DNA of 27,811 bases, from NCBI GenBank assembly GCA_946803715.1, contig CAMPET010000158.1:104841-132651 (forward strand), given 5' to 3'. Shown here piece by piece: positions 19,354 to 27,811 of the stretch. The position numbers were made by a program, and so were the translations under genes. The notes beneath the pieces are model-generated. The model ran no database searches. It worked only from the letters and a program-made list of their open reading frames with translations, and was not told where the DNA came from. This DNA comes from Beroe ovata (taxonomy: Eukaryota; Ctenophora; Nuda; Beroida; Beroidae). The stretch's first letter is position 1; the number at the start of each line of letters is the position of its first letter.

Positions 19354-22300
19354 ATGGGAACAGTTGTCTCTCAACCGAACCCTAATATTGCCACCGCCGC
19401 CTGTCTGGCGCTTCACACTGTCGACAATCCACCACCCAAAACCTCAATCGGACCAATCAGAATAGAGGTCAGTGTTTAAAAAGATATAAATTGATATTGT
19501 CATGGTAATGTGGTTGCTGTCATGGTAGCTCCTCCTTACAATGAGAATGGGCGCTCAATTCAGTTTACCATTTATTCTGTACATTTCGTTTTGTCTCTCG
19601 ACCTACAACTCGGTGGTCACTCGGTCGGTGCCAGTTTTTGTCGAAATACGCTTTTTTGAACTTTGAAGCTAAGACTTCAGCACAAAATCTGTTAGATACC
19701 TTAAATAAAGTACAAATAAGTCTGCGATCAACCCTTAAATTCAGAAAAAAAATGTGTTGCTCCTGACAACTAATGAAGATTATGTACAAAAATTTTAAAT
19801 TTTGCTGTAACACAATCTCTCCTCTTCACGGCATATTTGTAATTTGATGTCCTGTATAATTTGGTATGATACCGTTGGTATGATACCGTTGGTCGCAGAA
19901 GTAGTGTGCTTAATACCATTTCTGTGATGAATTTTCTTCATTTTTTCGGAATATTTCATTCGGTTTCCATCGCGGGTTTTCGAGTTGCATTATATCCAAT
20001 TTCACAATCCTATTTCTTCCGAGAAATTGGATTCAGAGGGGGGGAGTTCTCTCCCCTCTCTCCCATCCTTCTTTGATTCTTCTAGAACCATGGAGCGTGT
20101 ATCAGTTCTTAATCTGTATTCGCTTTCATCTAATAATTCTAATATGTCTCTAGTTGTGCGTGCATACACAAGTTGTTAAAGTATGCTTCATCGAGTGATT
20201 TTATCACCGTTTCTATCTTTGTCACGTGACAGACAATTATAATCATTATCGATATATCATTATCGGGGGGATGATTCGTCATGTTGCTGGTCAAAGAAAA
20301 CTTGAGACTGTGCCCGACCCCTTTCAAAAAACTTCTAAACATGAATCGTTTTTTGTTTTTGAGCCGGACTACGTTATAACAGTCGCCGGCTTCCCTGTAA
20401 GAAGAGGATGGTTCTTTATTAAAAAAGCTTTGAAGAATGCAGACTAACTCAAACAGAAATCATGACTAATAAAATCACGCCTATTAAAATCATTGCTTAC
20501 CACTGAATATTTATAAAACGGATAAATATTCATGCTTACAATTGACCGGTCGTGTTAAGTACTTAAGTAAGAAGAGTGTGTGCGCGCGGCATCATTGTGA
20601 TTGATTTGCGGTTATTGATGTTGTAATCGTGGTGCGATCATTGATCGTTAGTGGAACATATTATGTTAATTTGTTATCAGGTTTATGTCATCTGAGAATG
20701 AGGTGTGCTTAGGCAATATCGTTCTTCGTTGTGGTTGTTTTGGTTGGCCCCAAAAATTCAATCTGGTGACGAGGTTCATACCATTACCTTCAGGCCGTTA
20801 TATCAATTACTTTTTCTTTTAGTCTAAATCTAAGATCATTAAACTGGAACTGGAAGCAATCACTCGACGTAGAATCAGAAGCGGGTCCGTGTACATTGTA
20901 CAACAACAAAGACGCATTCGCCATTCAAATTATTTTTTGATTTATGTGAATTTCATAGTACGATTCGAATTAAAACTCTCTCTATAGCGATATTGTGATA
21001 TTGTCAAGCTCGATGACTGGTTTCATATCTCCCCGGTCCGTCGGATCGTACTCTCCTCCCGTATTCGTGGGAACTCGGCGGTCGCCACGGCAACCGCGCA
21101 CCCCGACACGTGCAAATTGTAACGGAGGAGGGGGAGATAATGAGGGAGGAGAAGAGAAGAAGGGGGACAAGCCTCATCAGCACAGGGTAACCGTAATGGA
21201 CATGGGTCATGGACATTGAGTTATAAATGTCCGGCGATAAGTTTTTTCTTCAAATTTTCGCACTGTGCGTGATGACAGAAAATCTGGCGAAAATCTTGGA
21301 TACCTAAACCTTTGTTTCTGTAGAATTCACAGGTCTTGAGACTGTAAGCTATTGGGGTTTTACTGTGATTGTTCGCTGCATTGTTCTAGGTTTTGTAATT
21401 GAATCGAGGAATTCAGGATCGTGATGATTAAAGTCGCATCATGCGTGTGAATGGTGTGCCGGCTTTTAAACATAATCAATTTTCTAGTTACTTGAAACTT
21501 TTAAAATTGACTCGAGAATATTAGATCACTGAAAAGTCATAGTAATACCTAAACCGAAACGGTCTTGGCGAAATTTCTTATTTCCACCACCGCAAACACC
21601 ACTCATCAATGGTTTCGATTCGAATTCTGAATAATCATTTCCATGTTATAACAGCGCGCTTCATGGTGACATGTCAAAGCGCTATGAATGATGAATCATG
21701 CTGAATTTTAACACATAACTGATAACATTAACAGCTCCATTCTCAGGATTTTCTGTCTGCGGTTGAGATACAGGAGAGAGAATTGGCAAAGAAGAAAGCA
21801 GCCACAGCAAACGATGATACCAAGAGCAAAGTTAATTTGAAGTACGTGAATAGAATTTTTAATTTGATGCTTAATATTTCAAATTTTAAATTTGGTTTTC
21901 ACAATTCATTTCACGTGGGTCACGCGCGCAGTTCACAACACGTGCATCGACGATGATTTTGCGTGTGCTTCTCCATGCGCGCGCGATCATTTGCCCTTGT
22001 TTCGTTTCCGTGAAACGTTGCCACTCTTGCTCCCTTGATCTGAAAGGGATTTTAGCGCATGAGCGTATGGGACATTTTAGGAAACAACAATGGTCCCAGT
22101 TGTTCATCCTCAGTCAGTCACGGACTCAACACCAATCACCAAGATTCATTCTTCCTCTTTGAGATCGAATCATGTCTAATCAACTCTGATTCCGGATCAG
22201 ATTCGGACGATAACACTCCCTCACCACACCACTCATTCCTTCGACCACCCACATCATTCATCAAAAGAGTGAGTTTCAACCTGCTGTTCTATTTAGGGAC

Positions 22301-24535
22301 AGTACTTCGGATGTAACGTGGGTGACAGAACACTCATTTATGTACAACGACACTGAAGCTGCGTGGTCAAAGTTAGAGCAACATAATCAGAAGATTGTCT
22401 GCCATGAACCTTACATCGGAAGGGTTGGTCATCCCGGTGGAAGAAGAGGGTTGAAATGGTTTCAAACTTTAATTTCTGTGACGTTAACGTATTCTATTCT
22501 CAGGACGGGAAAACTCCATGTACTAGACGGATAAAACAGACTGCCGTCGTCGCAAAGAAGGTAACTTTTTTGCAAGACTTGTGGATATTTCTGGTTTTGG
22601 GTGCATGGGTATTGAAATGTCCCGATACATATGCCCTCTGTCCAGGAATCAGATAGGAAGTTGGTCGATGCCTGGCTCCGAGCCAAGACCCCCAGACCCG
22701 GCACTGCTCAGAGTGACGCTGTTCCCTCATTCGATGAGACTGTAGAAGAGACACAGGTAAAAGATTAGGGGTTATGATTGTCAAATCGATGTGTAGACGG
22801 GATCTCGAGCGGCTTGGATTGGGTTGAATCACTGATATCAGGAGAAATACCTGCTGATATCTTCTGACAACACTCCTTAGGGTGAAGGGGAGGAGGGAAC
22901 ATCAACGTGTTACATTTGTGGTGAGGGATTTCTCCGGTTAATAAGGTGTAGAGTGTGTGGGCGGGCTATACACACCCCAAAATGTGTTTACACGGAAACC
23001 AATGGGGATCTCATCGTCACTGCTACCTCCTACAGGTGAAGTGATGGTGTTTTTTCATGAGACAAGATAAAGGATTTCCTTAAATTTCATAAGGAGAGAA
23101 CCTAAAGTCGAGTGTTTTCTGCTCTTTATACGCCCTAGCATTAATCCGTTAATCCGCTCACACTCACACTTCACAGATGTTTCAAGACTGATTTCGTGTG
23201 GTCGTGTCCAGACTGTGAGAACTTGCTCGGTCTCTTAACCGATGAGGAAATGATCGAACTGATGGAGGGCTTCGACGATCTGGATGTGGATTGTGGTGAG
23301 TAGTTTCCATCGTAACGTGGATATTATTCAGGGTGATTACTAGTCAACTCTTAGCTAGAAAATATGAAAACCATCATACGACATGCATTGTTCTTCAAGT
23401 TCATTCTATGAATATGACAACTCGGTTTCCATTTCAGATTCCAGGATTTCTCTGGACGATTTCCTCAAATACAAACACAAAGCACACAAGACTAAGACTA
23501 AGAAACCCATGGAGTTGGCTGAGGTGGAAGCAGCCATTGAAGAGGTCAGTTTGAGGAGTAATTCATTATTTATCGAGCCATTTTCTTGCTATACACCCAT
23601 TTAATCATAACGTTCTCTTCAATTCACAGTTCCAAAGACTGGATAAGCCCCAATCTGGTATGGTCGATTGGTGGACTTTTGTTGACAGTCGGATCGTCGA
23701 GAAAATAAGTGACCGCTCCAAGGTTCGTACCAATATCACAATAGACCCATCCGACTTAGTGGATTCACAATTATTTTCCCGAATATATTTATCTCTGATC
23801 GAGCGGTTTCTAATCTCCCTATCCTCTCTCAGTCGGAACTTGTTGCTTGTCTTACCCCACTAGAGGTGGACGAGGCGAAGATGTTTTTCCGATCATTCGA
23901 CGCGGACAATGACGGCAAGATTACACTCCGAGAAGCGGAGAAAGCGTACGAGAGATGGTTCGCTAGTCTGTGGTCAAAAGTCTTGAAGTGAGTTAGCTAT
24001 CGATGCCACTGCCCAATATCTGATATCATTTTACGGTAGTTTCAGCTGTTAAAACGAAGCGATAGGGGGTTGTTATACTTTTTTGCCATTCTAAAGGCCG
24101 TGACTCAACAATTAACATTAGCTCACTAATGCACATTGCAGCTGTTCTGACTCCGTGACGGGACCGAAACGGAACCCAGAACTCAGTAAACGGGTGGGGG
24201 AACATGTGAAAGTGAATGTGAAGATATTCATGGAGGCAGACGTGAAGAAACACGGGTACGAAGTCTGATATGTTACCGGGAACTTTTTTGTCAAGATCAT
24301 CATTCTGATTCAGTTTTTATAGTCACCCTTTCCCTCCTCATCGATTATTATACAATTACATTTCTCATTCTGCCCTCTCAGGCAAGTGAGCTGGTCTCAG
24401 TTCCTGCGAGATCAGTCTATCTACATCCTCGCTGCGCGTCGTAACGCCGCTAATCTGTACAAGATAAAGCCGTCTGAAGAGGAACTGGATGTGATAGCCG
24501 CTGAGACGCCTTACGATAAGCCCGTCCTGGAATAG
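19354..24535 (+). CDS. PHF24: PHF24/GINIP-like protein (PHD-type zinc finger plus EF-hands)
   Basis: Fourteen exons modelled: 19354-19467, 20823-20884, 20988-21186, 21747-21841, 22297-22423, 22504-22560, 22646-22756, 22881-23035, 23177-23295, 23438-23544, 23630-23722, 23833-23987, 24142-24255, 24382-24535 (553 residues). Human PHF24 (about 400 residues) binds active G-alpha-i in neurons and tunes GABA-B signalling. The start MGTVVSQ fits an N-myristoylation signal. The finger keeps all eight ligands: CYIC (265-268), CRVC, H, C, and CPDC (317-320). Next come LTDEEMIELM, a partial EF loop split by an intron (DVDCDSRISLDD), and a full EF loop DADNDGKITLRE (436-447). The ending SWSQFLRDQSIYILAARRNAA matches the family C-terminus. 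Exons 6-14 are firm. Exons 2-3 are the weakest (donor GTCCGT); skipping both keeps the frame. Confidence 0.88.
19468..20822. other. PHF24-like intron 1
   Basis: About 1.36 kb, GTCAGT donor and TTTTAG acceptor. It contains a 15-bp direct repeat 'ttggtatgataccg' at about 19861 and 19876, and a 73-codon open frame at 20226-20447 with no recognised relatives. No supportable gene. Confidence 0.5.
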
Positions 24536-25369
24536 ATACTGTCTCATAGGTGTCTCAGCCTTGGGAGTTGAAGAATAGATACTGTATTACTGTGTCAATT
24601 TGTCATAGATGTGTTAGCGAAGATTGAAGAATCAAGGAGTGGAATTGCGATTTGTGTTAGTTCCTCATTTCTGAGGAATTTCGTTCAGGGCAGTAAGACT
24701 AAGAATTCACTTTCAGAGGCGCGTGCTGGCTGTGTTGATAGGTTTTGGTACTTTCTCTCACTGATGAATGTAATCAATTGTAGGATTTCACCCTACCCTT
24801 GCTGGCGGGATTTTATCCCTGGCAAGACGGATTGAAAATCGGGGCGGATTGAAAATCGCGCGCACCGACGGTAGGGTAAAATCCTACAAGTAATCAAAGG
24901 ATGAACCAAATGAAACAAGAGGATTTAATTGGGAAAGATGAGATTAAATGAACTGCTTACAAAATGTTAAATGACGGTATTCATATCGTCGTTGTACTGT
25001 TTTTGCTCAAGAATATCAAAATTTATATCAATAAAACTTGAACATATAAAAGTAGATAATACCTCAATCAAGTGAGATTGAAACACCATCGTAAATGAAA
25101 TATTTACAATGAATAACTATTTCCAACAAATTGGAAACCTGAAGGGCATGCATTGGAAACATGCATAGAGAATTAGGTTCCGTAATCCTTTCAGATAATG
25201 CTAACCCATAGACTTAAACGATCATCAGCTTGAAGTGCTTGTGGTCACTATAACAGCTTTGTAATCTATCAACTGTTTCCGAAATACAATAATTCAGTGT
25301 TGAATCGTTGTTTATATTTGTCAAAACGTCATTGAAAACATTTGTCAAATAGTTGATGTTTGTCTATGA
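24536..25369. other. Convergent intergenic region with PHF24-like 3' UTR
   Basis: The region between the stop of the plus-strand PHF24-like gene and the stop of the minus-strand villin-headpiece gene. It should hold both 3' UTRs. AATAAA at 25030-25035 is the best plus-strand poly(A) signal. On the minus strand only a variant (ATTAAA, reading from 24928) was noticed. 'aggattt..accctacc' near 24782 and 'ggtagggtaaaatcct' near 24870 form an imperfect inverted repeat. Confidence 0.5.
25030..25035 (+). terminator. Candidate poly(A) signal of the PHF24-like gene
   Basis: AATAAA 495 bp after the stop codon at 24535 and before the convergent gene's last exon. There is no supporting transcript evidence. 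Confidence 0.45.
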
Positions 25370-26445
25370 TCAGTAAAGTTTCTTCATTCGCTTCAAGTTG
25401 ACTTGTTTCCACTTAGGCAACTTCTCGAAATCGGGCCGGATCATTGCGAACACACTCTGAAATCAAAACAGTGTCATAACCGGAAGAAAATTCCGTTTAC
25501 TTCGACAGCAACAATCTGCAACCCAATTACTCAATTTCCCACGCGCGCGCATGCCGCGCAGCAAAAAACAGTATCGATGCGCGGCTCAGATATTCTTTAT
25601 GTCATCGCGCGCTACGCCAAATTCAATTCCCGCGAAATCTCACCACTGCATCTTGCGTTGGGGGAACACTACATTTAGCGTAGATTTTGCATATCATGAA
25701 GTGGCACGTCTGACACACTGAAAGCCGTACCAGCCATCTAAAAATAGAGTGGACGCCGCCCTTTGATTTTATGCCATTTAAAGTACACATTTTCGTATGA
25801 GCAGGGATGTGTTAGCTAGTCACTCAATAAAGATCAGCAGTCGGTGCTATGGGAAATATGTATCTAAGTCGGTAAGTCGCGAAAAATACCAATATCTCGT
25901 GAATTAGACACCCCTGGCATATTTTACTGTCAAGTTGGGTGCTGGGTGTTTTCTCCTTGGAATGTTGGCGATATATTGTTGGGAAAAAATGAAGCCCTGA
26001 ATAGCTGTCAAAAGAAGCATCTTACTGTCACTTATCATTTAACAAAGGTTTCGATCGAATATACGTTTCCTGTGTACACGCATTTCAACATTATTTGCCA
26101 TGAAACTCAATTCTATGTATCAATGAGGCTCAGACCGCGCAAGATTCCAGGGTTGTGTAACACAAATGATAAAACCCACATGACTTAATGTTACCAAAAA
26201 GTATGCACCACTAGCGCGAACACTCACACACACACACACACACACATACNNNNACACACACACACACACACACTTACAAAGAACTCCTCATCCGAAAGGT
26301 AATCCTCTAGTCGGGTGGGATCGACTCCCTCCGGCTTCTCCTCACTTGTTAACTCCTCCATCGTGTACTGGCTCTTAGTCAGCATCCTGTACGCCGTGTT
26401 GATCGATGTTCTGCGTCCACCGGAGCCAGGAATAGGTGGAGGAGC
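25370..26445 (-). CDS. Villin-headpiece protein, last two exons only
   Basis: Minus-strand exons are 26445-26278 (56 codons) and 25456-25370 (28 codons plus stop), joined in phase 0 across an 821-bp intron. The first reads from a Pro-rich linker into YTMEEL, then PEGVDPTRLEDYLSDEEFF. The second continues SVFAMIRPDFEKLPKWKQ and ends NLKRMKKLY. Together they form a complete C-terminal villin headpiece, an F-actin binding fold: the VDPxRxExYLSxEEF N-lobe and the F..LPxWKQ..LK core. The LPKWKQ form is closer to villin, advillin and supervillin than to dematin or ABLIM (LALWKR). The usual final Gly-Leu-Phe is Lys-Leu-Tyr here. Upstream exons with any gelsolin repeats must lie right of 26446, beyond the window, because no further exon could be placed up to 27811. 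Family is secure; exact member is not. Confidence 0.9.
26221..26274. repeat. (CA)n microsatellite containing an assembly gap
   Basis: CA repeats on both sides of four N bases (26250-26253). The repeat abuts the donor of the villin-headpiece exon (26277-26276), so the intron begins with a CA/TG run whose true length is unknown. Confidence 0.95.
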
Positions 26446-26924
26446 CTGTAGAGGGGATGGTGTCAGGGCCAGAATAAAGGGGGAGNAGATGTCAAGCTTT
26501 TTGAAATTGGACTATGTTTACCTTCTCATCTAGGGCCTTTTTTTATTTCGTGACGTCACACCACGTGACAGGTCACGTGATCTCTCTGCTAGTACCTTGT
26601 GCGCGCGCACGTTCACGCGCGCGCGAATCAATTGCCTGGACAGCAGTGTGCGATCACAGATTCACAGAATTGACAATGCGCAAGTTGATTATTCTCATGT
26701 ATAATGTATAAACTATATAATATAGACTATTTTCTGAATACAAAAAAGTCATTATGTTCTGCTGAACTGTGCTGTTTATTTCAGACACCTAAAATCATGA
26801 GAGACATCCTACAGGTGCATGTTATGCTAACCTCATTATAATAACCTCATTATAATAATACATAGCTTCAAGAGTTGTTCTATATGACCACGTGGCTATC
26901 ATAATCACCCGCTGTACGTGCGGG
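26446..26924. other. Intron sequence upstream of the villin-headpiece exon
   Basis: Contains a GC-rich stretch with two CACGTG motifs and alternating CG runs (about 26553-26625) and a 15-bp tandem duplication 'cctcattataataa' near 26831. No coding exon recognised on either strand. Confidence 0.5.
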
Positions 26925-27587
26925 CACGTTTGCTAGTACTTTTGCGCAGCTTTTTAAGCAAATTCCAATCGCGCCGCTTCAACAGTAGCCAGAGGGCACA
27001 TTTCTCACATCTCACAAACATTCTTACCAGTATCATCTAAAGGTCTCAGAGAGGTCTCAGCTTCCAGATGAGGCCAAGTTCATCTCTCTACTGTTATTGT
27101 TAACAATAACATAGCTTGAGATATGTTCCTTTGAAGTGCGATGTAAGCACTGAATCGCGTAAGTACTCTTCACTCAACAGCGATTTGCTGAAAATCTAAG
27201 ACCTGAATCAAAAACCGGCGTTGAACCCGACATGTAATTATGATTGAACTAAAACTTAGTGAAAGTTTCATGCAAATTGGACTTAAAATGGCTGAGGAGA
27301 TATCAGAAAAGTAGAAAAAATACATAAACGATGATAAAGTGGCACGTTTTTCACGCGCATGTTTCAGAGGGCACGTTGCGCACTTACCCTTACTTACCTT
27401 ACCCCATACTTTAGAGGAACATAACTCAAGCTATGCTGACAGTAGAGAGATGAACTTGGGCTCATCTGGAAGCTGAGACCTTTCTGCAGATGATACTGTT
27501 AAGAATATCTGTGAAATGTGAGAAATGTGCCCTCTGGCTACTGTTGAAGCGGCGCGATTGGAATTTGCAGAAGTACTAGCAAACGTG
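26925..27587. mobile_element. Foldback (long inverted repeat) element, probably non-autonomous
   Basis: The left arm 26925-27135 and right arm 27410-27587 are reverse complements at about 85-90% by eye outside two gaps, around a 270-bp unique centre. The outer ends read 'cacgtttgctagtact'. Shared internal blocks include 'caaattccaatcgcgccgc', 'ttcaacagtagccagaggg', 'gtctcagcttccagatgag' and 'caagttcatctctctactg'. The left arm has two insertions relative to the right, one at about 26943-26959 and one containing the 18-bp palindrome gttattgttaacaataac at 27093-27110. No target-site duplication is evident and no protein is encoded, so class is unknown. It lies beside the villin-headpiece gene, probably within it. 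Confidence 0.85.
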
Positions 27588-27811
27588 AATTGATCGATTC
27601 TTTCTGGCATTTTAGAGACCTCTCTTGTAGCCAATGTTTTTCTCGTTTGGAAGTATTTCCAAAAATGCATTTCCAAAAGTGTACATTCGATTTCGAATAT
27701 CAGTGGTGTCTTAGGATGGAGTTTCTACTACATCAATCCCAGCTTATCACACATCTCAAACACAGGAACACACCTGTAATGAGCACACCTCCCTCATAAT
27801 GAGAGCACAGT
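27588..27811. other. Right edge, no feature recognised
   Basis: Short open frames only. The end contains a tandem-like pair of 'aatgagcacacctccctcataatgagagcacag' halves. Nothing supports an exon of the villin-headpiece gene here. Confidence 0.4.

Noticed and set aside
20226-20447. 73-codon plus-strand open frame in PHF24-like intron 1, reading like ordinary protein from MIRHVAGQ onward
   Set aside because: No recognisable family and no splice sites that fit the flanking exon phases; its length is compatible with chance.
25403-25678. 91-codon plus-strand open frame
   Set aside because: It is antisense to the last villin-headpiece exon, which has a clear domain match; the plus-strand translation resembles nothing.
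1-27811. CRISPR arrays, operons, prophage or bacterial defence systems
   Set aside because: The window is eukaryotic with spliced genes; no direct-repeat/spacer structure or prokaryotic gene organisation is present.

Overview
The window is nuclear DNA from an animal, most likely an invertebrate. Genes are split by GT-AG introns, mostly short with a few of 1-7 kb. There is a tRNA with internal Pol III promoter boxes, CA microsatellites, GC-rich dispersed repeats, and metazoan families (a PHF24/GINIP homologue, a villin headpiece, Rab and Rho GTPases). I cannot name the species. A sponge or another early-branching animal is possible, but nothing here proves it. Runs of N at 1672, 9081, 26250-26253 and 26486 show a draft assembly.

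Layout. 1-300 holds a tandem repeat. 415-963 (minus) is the 5' part of a canonical Rab GTPase that runs off the left edge. 1.2-2.0 kb is a duplicated GC-rich repeat. 2481-3083 (plus) is an intronless Rab24-like GTPase, followed at 3549-4697 by a six-exon Rab24-like GTPase. 5256-17312 (plus) is a complete SPTLC1 gene, subunit 1 of serine palmitoyltransferase: 12 exons, 474 residues. Its 7-kb third intron contains a complete six-exon gene on the opposite strand (8104-6524) for a very divergent Rho-type GTPase with a CaaX end. The same intron holds several microsatellites and a 554-bp tandem array that stops just short of SPTLC1 exon 4. SPTLC1 intron 10 carries a tRNA-Ile(AAU) gene. 17.3-19.35 kb is intergenic. 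19354-24535 (plus) is a PHF24/GINIP homologue (PHD-type zinc finger plus EF-hands; 14 exons modelled, 553 residues). Converging on it from the right is the 3' end of a villin-headpiece gene (minus, 26445-25370). 26.9-27.6 kb is a large imperfect inverted repeat.

The genes do not form a pathway. Four small GTPase genes lie within 8 kb; three of them (both Rab24-like genes and the nested Rho) have changed the residue that normally drives GTP hydrolysis, while the left-edge Rab keeps it. SPTLC1 is a housekeeping ER enzyme subunit that has become host to a nested gene and a tRNA. Exon boundaries were placed by hand from GT-AG sites, reading phase and family resemblance. Every multi-exon model closes in frame, but no transcript data were available.
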